From G963663315 sp965208975 (GTDB lineage: Bacteria; Pseudomonadota; Gammaproteobacteria; Arenicellales; Poriferihabitantaceae), in the NCBI GenBank assembly GCA_965208975.1, contig CBDBQH010000003.1, positions 744,001 to 808,000 of the forward strand: DNA of 64,000 nucleotides, written 5' to 3'. A model generated the notes under the pieces. The model was not told where the DNA came from. It searched no databases and was given only the letters and a program-made list of their open reading frames with translations. Below are positions 42,875 through 51,591 of this stretch, one piece after another. The translations under genes were made by a program, and so were the position numbers. Numbering within the stretch: position 1 is the stretch's first letter; each line of letters begins with the position of its first letter.

Positions 42875-42930
42875 TGACACACAGCCAAAAATCTGGTATA
42901 TGTCGGGTTGTCTTAACTGGAGAATATGAA

Positions 42931-43698
42931 ATGAAATCTGTACCCCCCCCCCCCCCCGATATAAAGGGCAGAAATAAAACCGACTTACAGAAACGCAAGC
43001 AAATCATCCGCAGTCTGGCCGTTGGACTGGCCGTTACGGCATGGCAGAAACCGATTGTAAACAGTGTGCTGTTGCCGGCCCATGCACAGACATCAGCAGA
43101 CCCGGCAAACCCGTCCGGGCAAGCCGGAGAAGCCGGACAGGTGGGACAGACCGAGCAGGGGCAGACCAACCAAGAGCAAACGGCCGTACCGCAACAGAAC
43201 CAACAGAACCAGCAACGAAACCCGGGCGAACCCTATCATGACCGGTTGGAACCATTGCCACGAGGCGATACGCTTACAGTTATCTACGAAAACGCCACGG
43301 ATTGCGGAACGATCCAGATAGTAAGATATGAATTAGCTGATCTTTATCACGCTCCGGGACAGGTTGAAAAAGACTACTGGATCAAAATAACAGGGATACA
43401 AACACCGATACGCCAATACTCCCATACCAACGAAAAAAAGGCGCCGTTGAGTTTTAGATTGATAAACAATTTTTCAGGGGACGTATTCTCTTTAGACACA
43501 TCCATAGACACGGCATCAGGCAATAGAAACGCGCAACCTGCCAGAGATTCGGGAATGTTCACGGCTTTTTTTCTTAATGCTCCGACCAACCCAGTAACTT
43601 TAAATGAGAACCCAAACGCTACGTTCAGACCTTTGAATAAAAGAGACGTGACAGAACTCAGAAGGATCACAACCCTTATTTGTGAAGGGACGCGCTGA
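42931..43698 (+). CDS. Exported protein with in-gene poly-C phase switch, copy B
   Basis: 255 aa from the ATG at 42931, with GGAG upstream. Five prolines come from 15 C (42943-42957). The same basic/hydrophobic stretch with AVTAWQKP and LPAHAQT follows, then a Gln/Gly-rich linker. The C-terminal domain (about 105-255) matches copy A only in patches, for example LYHAPGQVEKDYWIK against RYHGPGQVEKDYWIK. It is therefore the same kind of protein with a diverged outer domain. It ends at the TGA 43696-43698, followed by a poly-G tract. Function not recognised. Confidence 0.78.
   Translation: MKSVPPPPPDIKGRNKTDLQKRKQIIRSLAVGLAVTAWQKPIVNSVLLPAHAQTSADPANPSGQAGEAGQVGQTEQGQTNQEQTAVPQQNQQNQQRNPGEPYHDRLEPLPRGDTLTVIYENATDCGTIQIVRYELADLYHAPGQVEKDYWIKITGIQTPIRQYSHTNEKKAPLSFRLINNFSGDVFSLDTSIDTASGNRNAQPARDSGMFTAFFLNAPTNPVTLNENPNATFRPLNKRDVTELRRITTLICEGTR
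42943..42957 (+). repeat. Poly-C tract (15 C) inside copy B
   Basis: Encodes five prolines, exactly one codon fewer than copy A, so both genes read through. The downstream off-frame stops are the same as in copy A. Confidence 0.9.
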
Positions 43699-43702
43699 TA
43701 GC

Positions 43703-43913
43703 GGGGGGGGGGGGGCTGGCGGGCGGGCACAAGACCCGCCCCTACGATGATGGGTGGCGCGGGAATGAGGTTTCGGGTGATGGATGTCGTGAATTGCAGA
43801 TTCCATATATCGTAGGGGCGCCTCTTGTGGGTGCCCGCGTTATTTCCGTATACGGTCGATGACGGTTGCGAGCGGGTACGGTGACCCGCCCCTACGCGGG
43901 AATGACGGCTCAG
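43703..43913. repeat. Poly-G tract and REP-like pair after copy B
   Basis: Thirteen G lie at 43703-43715, just after the stop codon. REP-like palindromes at 43811-43838 and 43872-43896 face each other and match those at 41380-41467. Nothing else is seen before dsbB. Confidence 0.75.
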
Positions 43914-44429
43914 TCAACCTCGCCTGAACATCATCGAAAACGCCAACAGGGTCAGCACAATCAGCCAGATCAGGCTCCAGCCGGGCATGGATATACCGAA
44001 TAGCGTCCAGAGCACCTCGGCACATTCCCCCGACCCCTTGAACACGGTTTCGAGCATTTTCGTGAAGGGCATCACTTCCAGCATGAAGTCGAGACCGGGG
44101 CCGCACTCGGGCGTCTGGTCAGCCGGGAGATTCTGTAGCCAGACGTGACGCGCCGCAATGCCGGCGCCGATCAGGCCAGCCAGAATTGCAAGCCCGCTGT
44201 AAAACTTTCTGCCCCAGCCGCCGGGGTTGTGTACGAAACCCGCCAGAAACACGGCGCCCAGGGCAATAAAGGCAATGCGCTGGAAAATGCAAAGCGGACA
44301 GGGATCAAGCCCTGCGGCGTACTGGAAATAGAGCGCTGTGGCAATCAGCGCGACGCAGGTCAAAAAACCGACCAGGGAGAGAGTTCTGTATGTAATCATA
44401 TTGTGGAGAAAAGTTCTGTATGTAATCAT
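43914..44429 (-). CDS. dsbB: Disulfide bond formation protein DsbB
   Basis: 171 aa with four membrane helices. The first redox pair is Cys44/Cys47 in DPCPLCIFQR; the second is the Cys in TPECGPG with the Cys in GSGECAEVL. DsbB re-oxidises DsbA and passes electrons to ubiquinone in the inner membrane. The first ten codons are repeated: MITYRTFLHN is followed by MITYRTLSLV because a 30-bp stretch is tandemly duplicated over the start. Either ATG (44429 or 44399) could be used. The first has a weak TGAG upstream; the second matches the usual family length better. Confidence 0.9.
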   Translation of the reverse strand: MITYRTFLHNMITYRTLSLVGFLTCVALIATALYFQYAAGLDPCPLCIFQRIAFIALGAVFLAGFVHNPGGWGRKFYSGLAILAGLIGAGIAARHVWLQNLPADQTPECGPGLDFMLEVMPFTKMLETVFKGSGECAEVLWTLFGISMPGWSLIWLIVLTLLAFSMMFRRG

Positions 44430-44434
44430 ATTGC

Positions 44435-45223
44435 TCAGGGTTCAAGAAATGCGCTGGTGCGACCACCATCCACGTTGATCATCTGTCCGGTAATGAAATC
44501 CGCAGAGGAAATCAGGAAATGCGCGGTTCTCGCGATGTCCTGCGGGTCACCCATTCGTTTGAGCGGGGTGCGGGCAATCAGTTGCTGACGGGCATCCAGG
44601 TTATCATCATTTTCCGGCCACAGAATCGCGCCCGGCGCTATTGCATTGACTCGCACATGCGGGGCAAGTTCCTGAGCCAGCGACCGGGTGATGGAGACCA
44701 GACCGGATTTTGAAGCGCAATAGGCCGCATAATCCCGAAGCGGATGTTGCGCGTAGATGTCAATGATATTGATGATCGTGCCCCTGGTCTTTTCAAGAAA
44801 AGGCGCGGCGGCTGTGGACAGGAACCAGGGCGCCTTGAGATTGACCGCCATCAATTCATCCCACTCCCGCTCGGCGCCCGAAGCCAGAGGCGTCGGGAAA
44901 AAGGCCGAGGCATTGTTGATCAAACCATCCAGCCGCCCGGCCTGGTCAATGGCTGTGCGCAGCATCTCTTCCAGGCTTTCAATATCCCTGAGATTGGCCT
45001 GGATGATCCAAGCCGATTCAGGACGAATCCGGCACAACTCCTGCTTCAATGACCTTGCTTGCCTTGCGCTTTGGTTGTAATGGATGATGACACGCATGCC
45101 CTGTGCATGCAGATAACGCGCCGTGCCAGCGCCAATTCGCCGCGCCGCGCCGGTGATCAGTATGACCTTGCCAGACGAGTCCGAGTCCGAGTCACACCTG
45201 TTTTCATCGGTTGTGGTACACAT
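44435..45223 (-). CDS. folM: Pteridine reductase / FolM-like short-chain dehydrogenase
   Basis: 262 aa from the ATG at 45223; a TTG at 45247 would add eight residues. The NAD(P)-binding motif is TGAARRIGAGTA near residue 26, the catalytic set includes YAAYCASKSG, and NNASAF is in place. GDPQDIARTAHFLIS and QMINVDGGR are typical of the C-terminus. The arginine-rich cofactor loop and the loss of the usual serine fit pteridine reductase/dihydromonapterin reductase. Probable role: reduction of pterins for folate-like cofactors. It lies 5 bp from dsbB on the same strand. Confidence 0.8.
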   Translation of the reverse strand: MCTTTDENRCDSDSDSSGKVILITGAARRIGAGTARYLHAQGMRVIIHYNQSARQARSLKQELCRIRPESAWIIQANLRDIESLEEMLRTAIDQAGRLDGLINNASAFFPTPLASGAEREWDELMAVNLKAPWFLSTAAAPFLEKTRGTIINIIDIYAQHPLRDYAAYCASKSGLVSITRSLAQELAPHVRVNAIAPGAILWPENDDNLDARQQLIARTPLKRMGDPQDIARTAHFLISSADFITGQMINVDGGRTSAFLEP

Positions 45224-45295
45224 TATTTCATTTTCACGATTTATCAAAGCCTGTATACTCGGCTGCCTGCCTTAAGGACTGATTTCATCCGCGCC

Positions 45296-46504
45296 GTGCC
45301 AAATCCACCTGACCCGATTCAACTGCAACACAGCGACACCCTCTCCCGGCTGATTCGCGATGAGATCAGAGACAATCAGGGATGGATCGGCTTCGACCGA
45401 TTCATGGACCTGGCATTATACTCTCGCGGACTCGGTTACTACAGCGCCGGCTCAGTTAAATTGGGAGCCGATGGCGATTTTGTAACCGCGCCGGAGCTTG
45501 GCAGCCAGTTCGCCGGATGTATCGCCCGACAGTGCATGGAAATTTTTGATCAACAGGAAAAAATATCATCCAGCAACCAGACCTCACAACCCTCACGCAC
45601 CATCATCGAATTTGGCGCCGGCGCCGGGAAACTCGCCCGCGACATACTGAATCACTTCAAACAAAGTGGAAGCCGCATGGATCAATATCTGATCATGGAA
45701 ACCAGCCCGGAATTGAAACACAGACAGAAACAGACCATTGCCGAACATAACCCGGAGTTCCTACAGACCACAAGCTGGCTGACCGATCTCCCGGAATCCG
45801 GCCTGCACGGGGTAGTCATTGCCAATGAATTGCTGGACGCGCTGCCGGTTACCCGATTCGAGATTGACCATCACGGAGCCCCTCTTCAAATCGGAGTGGG
45901 TCTTGAAAATGAGGAATTCAGATACAGCCTGTCATCCGACCCGCTGGCGCCCGGGCTGGCCGAGCGGCTGTCCCGGTTCGACCTGCCAGCCGGATACCAA
46001 AGCGAGATCGGGGCCGCAGCGGAAGCCTGGTTGCGAACAATAGGAGAACAATTGAGCCAGGGTGTGATCCTTGTGATTGATTACGGCTTCCCGCAAAGAG
46101 AATTTTATCACCGGGAGCGGATGGGGGGGACGCTGATGTGTCATTATCGACATACTGCCCATGACAATCCATTTCTCTGGCCGGGGTTACAGGACATTAC
46201 CGCTCATGTCGATTTCAGCGCCCTGGCGGCAACGGCGCAGGAAACGGGGATGGAGCTGGCGGGATACTGTAATCAGGCCGCATTCCTGCTTTCGCTACAA
46301 TTACTGGAGTTTTCTCATGATGGCGGGTTCAATGACGAATCTTTTGAACAACCCGACCCGGAATCGCTGGCGCGAAATCAGGAAATCAGGAAGCTGACAT
46401 TGCCGCATGAAATGGGAGAACTGTTCAAGGTACTCGCCCTGACCCGAAATCACGAGGCGCCGTTAAGCGGATTCACGATGCAGAATTACCGGCACAGACT
46501 ATGA
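45296..46504 (+). CDS. MidA/NDUFAF7-family SAM-dependent methyltransferase
   Basis: 402 aa from a GTG at 45296. Open frame further left runs into the divergent folM gene and is not plausible. Family marks are FDRFMDLALYSRGLGYYS, TAPELGSQFAGCIA, EFGAGAGKLARDIL (SAM motif) and GVVIANELLDALPV. In mitochondria the relative NDUFAF7 methylates an arginine of complex I; bacterial targets are less clear. The end overlaps uppP (ATGA). No strong ribosome site is seen at the usual distance, so the start is uncertain. Confidence 0.83.
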   Translation: MPNPPDPIQLQHSDTLSRLIRDEIRDNQGWIGFDRFMDLALYSRGLGYYSAGSVKLGADGDFVTAPELGSQFAGCIARQCMEIFDQQEKISSSNQTSQPSRTIIEFGAGAGKLARDILNHFKQSGSRMDQYLIMETSPELKHRQKQTIAEHNPEFLQTTSWLTDLPESGLHGVVIANELLDALPVTRFEIDHHGAPLQIGVGLENEEFRYSLSSDPLAPGLAERLSRFDLPAGYQSEIGAAAEAWLRTIGEQLSQGVILVIDYGFPQREFYHRERMGGTLMCHYRHTAHDNPFLWPGLQDITAHVDFSALAATAQETGMELAGYCNQAAFLLSLQLLEFSHDGGFNDESFEQPDPESLARNQEIRKLTLPHEMGELFKVLALTRNHEAPLSGFTMQNYRHRL

Positions 46505-47313
46505 CGGAATGGCTTCAGGCTTTCTGGTTGGCGCTGCTTCAGGGGATCACGGAATTCCTGCCAATATCGAGTTCCGGGCATCTGGTACTGCTCCCTTCAC
46601 TGTTTGACTGGCCGGATCAGGGATTGCCTTTTGATGTCGCCATCCATGTCGGTACTCTGGCTGCGGTCGTCATCTATTTTCATAAGGACTTGTTCCTGAT
46701 TCTGGGCGACTGGCTCCGCTCCCTGTGTACCGGCCAGACGACCATTCACAGCAAACTGGCCTGGTTCATCGTGGTTGCTACGGCGCTTACCGGCATGGCC
46801 GGTCTGATACTGGAAGATTTTATTATCCATGCGATGAGAAAACCGGCGCCGATTGCCCTTGCGACCATTGTTTTCGGGATTGTTCTCGGCCTGGCCGACC
46901 GGCTGGGGAAAAAGACCAGGAGACTGGAGTCTCTCGGCTGGAAAGATGCCTTGCTGATTGGTTGTGCCCAGGTACTGGCGCTGATTCCAGGCGCTTCCCG
47001 CTCCGGAATCACCATATCCGCCGGCATGATGGCGGGATTAACCCGGCAAGCCGCTACCCGATTCTCGTTTCTGATGGCCATTCCGATCATTGCGCTGGCT
47101 GGAATCTGGCAGGCCAGGAATATCCTGGTTGATTCGACTCAAGTGCAGTGGCAGACACAATGGGAAATCCTGGCTTTCGCAACCCTCATTTCAGCGAGTG
47201 TCGCATTTTTCTGTGTGCATTATTTCCTGCAATTCGTACAACGCTTCAGTCTGATGGCTTTCGTAATCTATCGGCTGATATTGGGCGTGATCATACTGGT
47301 TCTGTTCCTGTAA
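46501..47313 (+). CDS. uppP: Undecaprenyl-diphosphatase UppP (BacA)
   Basis: 270 aa, about eight membrane helices. The active-site regions are both present: GITEFLPISSSGHLVLL near the N-terminus and PGASRSGITISAGMMAGL near residue 163. It removes a phosphate from C55-PP so that the lipid carrier for peptidoglycan can be reused; overproduction gives bacitracin resistance. It overlaps the MidA-like gene by 4 bp. Confidence 0.95.
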   Translation: MTEWLQAFWLALLQGITEFLPISSSGHLVLLPSLFDWPDQGLPFDVAIHVGTLAAVVIYFHKDLFLILGDWLRSLCTGQTTIHSKLAWFIVVATALTGMAGLILEDFIIHAMRKPAPIALATIVFGIVLGLADRLGKKTRRLESLGWKDALLIGCAQVLALIPGASRSGITISAGMMAGLTRQAATRFSFLMAIPIIALAGIWQARNILVDSTQVQWQTQWEILAFATLISASVAFFCVHYFLQFVQRFSLMAFVIYRLILGVIILVLFL

Positions 47314-47349
47314 AATCACGCCTTTGCAATCCGTGGGTCGGATATTGAG

Positions 47350-48201
47350 ATGAGATTGACCGCCAGACAATTCCGGGAGTGGCCGAACAAGTCCATTACC
47401 CTGCTTGGCATGTCCGGCGTGGGGAAAACCACATTCAGTTCGAAACTGCCTTCTGACACCTGGTTTCACTACTCCGGTGATTACCGGATCGGCACCCGAT
47501 ATCTGGATGAACATATCCTGGACAATATAAAAGCCCATGCGATGCAAAACGCATTTCTTCGAGATTTATTGATCAGTGATTCGATTCACATCCGCAACAA
47601 CATCACCACCGACCATCTGCACCCGATTTCAAAGTTTCTCGGCATGATTGGCAACCCGGAATCCGGCGGCCTGGACGTCGGCGAGTTCAAGCGCCGGCAG
47701 GCGCTTTTCCGCGATGCGGAAGTAAAGGCCATGGCCGATGTCGGCCGGTTTATGAAAAAAGCCAGACAGGACTATCAAAACCCCCACTTCGTCAATGACG
47801 CCGGCGGCAGTGTTTGCGGATTGAACGATGACGAATGCTGGCAGGATTTGTCGGAAACTACTGTAATCCTGTATCTCGAAGCAAGCGACGAGATGGAACA
47901 GTTGTTGATGGAGCGAGCCTTGCAGAACCCCAAGCCGCTATTTTATGAAAATGATTTCCTCGACCGGCGCCTGCAAATGTATCTCGAAGAAAATGGTTTG
48001 AAACAGGTCAGTGAGATCATTCCGGATGAGTTCTTCCAGTGGGTGTTTCCGCATCTGGTGGATTTTCGCAAATCACAGTATCAATCCATCGCGCGCCAAT
48101 ACGGTTATACCATCCATGCAGAAAAGATTTTTGAAATGCGAGACGAGAAAGACATCATCGACCTGATTTGTAGTAGCCTGCACGACCAGCCCACTGATTA
48201 G
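47350..48201 (+). CDS. P-loop ATPase/kinase-like protein next to metA
   Basis: 283 aa. A P-loop GMSGVGKTT lies at about 20-28, after a short N-terminal strand. The remainder has TTDHLHPISKFLGMIGNPE, a segment ILYLEASDEMEQLLMERALQNPKP, and a long helical end. It looks like a nucleoside/shikimate-kinase-like fold, but I recognise no named family. It lies between uppP and metA on the same strand, 8 bp before metA, so co-expression with methionine synthesis is plausible. Confidence 0.65.
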   Translation: MRLTARQFREWPNKSITLLGMSGVGKTTFSSKLPSDTWFHYSGDYRIGTRYLDEHILDNIKAHAMQNAFLRDLLISDSIHIRNNITTDHLHPISKFLGMIGNPESGGLDVGEFKRRQALFRDAEVKAMADVGRFMKKARQDYQNPHFVNDAGGSVCGLNDDECWQDLSETTVILYLEASDEMEQLLMERALQNPKPLFYENDFLDRRLQMYLEENGLKQVSEIIPDEFFQWVFPHLVDFRKSQYQSIARQYGYTIHAEKIFEMRDEKDIIDLICSSLHDQPTD

Positions 48202-48209
48202 GATTCGAT

Positions 48210-49292
48210 ATGCCCCTGGTCGCCCATTCCGATTTACCCAGTTTTAACCGGCTTCGGCGGGAAGGTCAGGAAGTGCTGCCTCCGGGCCGGGCGCAAGAAC
48301 AGGACATTCGGGAAATGCACATCGGTCTTTTGAATATGATGCCCGATGCGGCGTTGCAGGCCACCGAACGGCAGTTTCTGAGACTGGTCGGCTCCTGTAA
48401 TCGAATCGCGCAATTTTATGTGCACCCGTTTACCTTCCCGGAGATTCCCAGAGAAGAATCCGCAAGGCGGCATATTGATAAATTTTACCGCAGCTTTGAA
48501 GAGCTACAGGAATCCGGCCTGGATGCCTTGATTTTATCGGGGGCCAATCCGGCGCTCAGTGATATTTCCCGGGAACCCTTCTGGCAGCCTCTTGAAAAAG
48601 TGATCCAGTGGGCAAAAACCAATGTTTGTTCGGTGATGTGTTCCTGTCTGGCGACACACGCCATCGTCCAGCAATTATGGGGGATTGAACGCTACCCGTT
48701 GCCGCGCAAAAGGTGGGGAGTCTACTCCAACCGCATCACCGACCAGTATCATCCGTTGACTATCAACATTGACAGCCGGTTCAATGCGCCGCATTCCCAT
48801 GTCTATGAGGTCAATTCCAGGCAGTTCCGGCAAGCGGGGTTGCTCGTACTGGCTGAAAGCCGGGAATCAGACCTGCACCTGGGGGTCAGTCCCGACGGAT
48901 TGCGGTTTGTTTTCTTCCAGGGGCACCCGGAATATGACGCGGTCAGCCTCCTGAAAGAGTATAAAAGGGAAGTTGTCCGATATATCAATGGAGTCCGCCC
49001 GGATTTAACGCCTCCCCCCGAACATTATTTCCCTGCTCAGGCAATGGATATAATCACTGCCTATGAACGCGAAGTTCTGCAACACAAGGACAATCGGGGA
49101 AACCTCAAACCCTTCCCCGAAGAAGAACTGTCCCGCCTGGTTGACATCACGTGGGCAGATACCGGCAAAGCCATTGTCAATAACTGGCTGGGGCTGATTT
49201 ATCAGGTCGCCAACAAGGACCGGGGGAAGGTGTTCATGGATACAATAGACCCCGATGACCCGCTGGGATTGATTGCCTCCGGCAAAATCTGA
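48210..49292 (+). CDS. metA: Homoserine O-succinyltransferase family (MetA)
   Basis: 360 aa. Family signatures: IGLLNMMPDAALQATERQF, then DALILSGANP, a Cys nucleophile in CSCLATHA at 146, and FQGHPEYD with the catalytic His in the C-terminal half. Acylates homoserine in the first committed step of methionine synthesis. The residues after the Cys differ from E. coli MetA (WAAQA), so whether succinyl- or acetyl-CoA is used cannot be said from sequence alone. Confidence 0.85.
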   Translation: MPLVAHSDLPSFNRLRREGQEVLPPGRAQEQDIREMHIGLLNMMPDAALQATERQFLRLVGSCNRIAQFYVHPFTFPEIPREESARRHIDKFYRSFEELQESGLDALILSGANPALSDISREPFWQPLEKVIQWAKTNVCSVMCSCLATHAIVQQLWGIERYPLPRKRWGVYSNRITDQYHPLTINIDSRFNAPHSHVYEVNSRQFRQAGLLVLAESRESDLHLGVSPDGLRFVFFQGHPEYDAVSLLKEYKREVVRYINGVRPDLTPPPEHYFPAQAMDIITAYEREVLQHKDNRGNLKPFPEEELSRLVDITWADTGKAIVNNWLGLIYQVANKDRGKVFMDTIDPDDPLGLIASGKI

Positions 49293-49317
49293 CGCAAATC
49301 TGTAAACCTGGTACGCC

Positions 49318-49334
49318 CCACCGTTTTCCGGTGG
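49318..49334. terminator. Candidate bidirectional terminator between metA and zapE
   Basis: CCACCG-TTTTC-CGGTGG, a 6-bp stem in the 54-bp gap between convergent genes. No U-run follows on either strand, so it is a weak candidate. Confidence 0.35.
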
Positions 49335-49346
49335 TCCCGGATCAAT

Positions 49347-50468
49347 TCAGGACAAATGCGGTCTACAAAGATAGTCGTCCGAGCTCATCTCGACCAGGCG
49401 GCTGGCTGTGCGTTTGAACGGCTCCGCCAGTCTTTTGCCAACATAAATCTGCTCAGGTAACCGGGTTGAAGAAGCGATCAGATTGACATTGCGGTCATAC
49501 AACTCATCAATCAGTTCGATGAACCGTCTGGCTGCGTCATCCATAGTCGCACTCAACTGTGGAATATCCGACAAAATCACCGTATGGTACTGGCGGGCAA
49601 TCTCGATGAAATCCAGCTTCGAGCGGTGAGTCTGGCATAATCCGGCAAACTCGAACCAGATGACCCCGGACTCGACCGCACACACTTCGACCGCCCGCTC
49701 ATTGATTGTGACTGATTGCCGGCCACTGCTCCGCGCGCCGGTAAGACCCTCGAAACAACGGCGCAGTTTCGCTGTGGTCTCATCGCCGCGGTGAATATGA
49801 TAAATAGCCTCGTCACGCAAATGAACCATGCGATAATCATTACCATTATCGACCTGGACCGAAACCGTATGGTTTTCCAACAGCTCGATAGCGGGCAGAA
49901 AGCGGCGCCGTTGCAACCCATCTGCATACAGATTTTTCGGTTGGGTATTCGAGGTTGTGACCAATACGACACCCCGCCGGAACAGGTGTCGGAGCAGCCC
50001 GGACAGAATCATCGCATCGGTAATATCGGTGACGGAAAACTCATCCAGGCAGAGCACGCGCCATTCCGAAGCCCATTTCCCGGCGACAAGATCCAGTGGA
50101 TCGGAGCGTTCCCGGAGCCTGGTTTTTTCATCATGCACGGATTGCATGAAACGATGAAAATGAATGCGCCGGGCTGACCGGGGCGGCAATGACTGGTAGA
50201 ACAGGTCCATCAGTAATGTCTTGCCGGCGCCGACCCCTCCCCATAGATACAACCCCCTGATCATCGTCCGACCGGGGGGCGCAAACCGATTCCAGCGCCA
50301 TGCCAGGAGCCGGTTTGAAACCTGCGGGCGGGTAATCAATTGATGGTGGAGATCATCGAGTTTTTGTACTGCGGCGAATTGGGACGGATCCATTTCGAGT
50401 TCGCCACAAGCCACCCTCGCCTGAAAAGTCTGCATCAAGGAAGAAGTCGATTGCATCGCGATGAACAT
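49347..50468 (-). CDS. zapE: Cell division ATPase ZapE (AFG1 family)
   Basis: 373 aa. Walker A GGVGAGKT at 77-84, Walker B LCLDEFSVTD, then TSNTQPKNLYADGLQRRRFLPAI, all typical of AFG1/ZapE. In E. coli it acts on FtsZ at the division site, and in mitochondria the homologue handles membrane proteins. The gene faces metA, and its start is 7 bp into a repeat-containing gap before cysQ. An alternative ATG lies four codons in. Confidence 0.92.
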   Translation of the reverse strand: MFIAMQSTSSLMQTFQARVACGELEMDPSQFAAVQKLDDLHHQLITRPQVSNRLLAWRWNRFAPPGRTMIRGLYLWGGVGAGKTLLMDLFYQSLPPRSARRIHFHRFMQSVHDEKTRLRERSDPLDLVAGKWASEWRVLCLDEFSVTDITDAMILSGLLRHLFRRGVVLVTTSNTQPKNLYADGLQRRRFLPAIELLENHTVSVQVDNGNDYRMVHLRDEAIYHIHRGDETTAKLRRCFEGLTGARSSGRQSVTINERAVEVCAVESGVIWFEFAGLCQTHRSKLDFIEIARQYHTVILSDIPQLSATMDDAARRFIELIDELYDRNVNLIASSTRLPEQIYVGKRLAEPFKRTASRLVEMSSDDYLCRPHLS

Positions 50469-50475
50469 TACCCGC

Positions 50476-50606
50476 TCATATTATGATAACCTTGAATCCG
50501 GTTCACGCAAGTTGTGGATTCCCGCTTTCGCGGGAATGACGGGGAAGCGCGGGAATGACGGGTGGCCGCATATTATGATAACCTTGAATCCGGTTCACGC
50601 AAGTTC
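50476..50606. repeat. 36-bp direct repeats around a REP-like palindrome before cysQ
   Basis: The stretch ATTATGATAACCTTGAATCC with GGTTCACGCAAGTT after it occurs at about 50478 and 50571. Between them is a GATTCCCGC/GCGGGAATGACG palindrome of the second REP-like type. The arrangement suggests duplication of the flanks when the palindrome arrived. Confidence 0.6.
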
Positions 50607-50657
50607 ACGCCTCGCTGGTCACGCTTGCCCTTTTCATTCCTTCGGAGTCATTCGCTG

Positions 50658-51461
50658 ATGAAAACACTGTTGGATGACGTGTTGACTGTCGCTGTTGCCG
50701 CAGGTCGGGAAATTCTTGAAGTTTATCAAAATCCATTCGAAGTGGATCATAAAGCAGACGGGTCTTTACTGACAGCAGCCGACCAGCGGGCTCATGAAAC
50801 CATCCTCGACGGGCTGACGGCGCTGACCCCGGACATCCCCGTTCTGTCTGAAGAGTCGAACCGGGAAGTGTTTGCAGAGCGTCGGCAATGGACCCGGTTC
50901 TGGCTGGTGGACCCACTGGACGGCACCCGGGAATTCGTCCGCGGAAGCGGAGACTTCACGGTAAACATCGCATTGATTGACAATGGCTCACCCATACTGG
51001 GCGTCGTGCACACTCCGGTGAAAAATATCAGCCATTACGCCGCGTCCGGGAGCGGTTCCTTTCGCCGGGACGGGGCTTCATCCAGTGAGTCCATCCGCAC
51101 ACGAACCATCGACATGGAGAAACCGACCCTGTTGCAGAGCCATTCCCACGCCGGCCCGAAAACCGTCCGCTTTCGTCAGAATCTGGAACGTCAGGCTGGC
51201 AGGGCCCGTATTATCAGGATGGGCAGTTCGCTGAAGATATGTATGGTCGCTGAAGGCTCGGCAGATATTTATCCCCGGCTCGGCCCTACCTCTGAATGGG
51301 ATACGGCAGCGGCTCACTGTATACTGGATGTTGCCGGAGGCCGCCTGATTGACCCGGACGGCAACCGTCTCCGATACAACAAACCCGATATTCTGAATCC
51401 CTGGTTTCTGGCCTGTGGAGACTCATCGGTGGACTGGACAAAATTCCTGGACAAGGATTGA
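50658..51461 (+). CDS. cysQ: 3'(2'),5'-bisphosphate nucleotidase CysQ
   Basis: 267 aa from the ATG at 50658. The inositol-phosphatase motifs are clear: VLSEES (metal Glu), DPLDGTREFVRGSGDF, and EWDTAAAHCIL near the C-terminus. It hydrolyses 3'-phosphoadenosine 5'-phosphate left after sulfate transfer, protecting sulfur assimilation. Upstream open frame in the repeat region is not counted as coding. Divergent from zapE. Confidence 0.92.
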   Translation: MKTLLDDVLTVAVAAGREILEVYQNPFEVDHKADGSLLTAADQRAHETILDGLTALTPDIPVLSEESNREVFAERRQWTRFWLVDPLDGTREFVRGSGDFTVNIALIDNGSPILGVVHTPVKNISHYAASGSGSFRRDGASSSESIRTRTIDMEKPTLLQSHSHAGPKTVRFRQNLERQAGRARIIRMGSSLKICMVAEGSADIYPRLGPTSEWDTAAAHCILDVAGGRLIDPDGNRLRYNKPDILNPWFLACGDSSVDWTKFLDKD

Positions 51462-51591
51462 TGCGACAATCGAACCCGATCAATTGCAGCCAGATTGCAG
51501 ACAGGTGCAGCCAGGTGGTTGATCTCAAAGCCAACAACGAGTAGGCTTTTCCCCCAAAACCGACAAGACAAAGCAACTGCGAGTTACAGCC

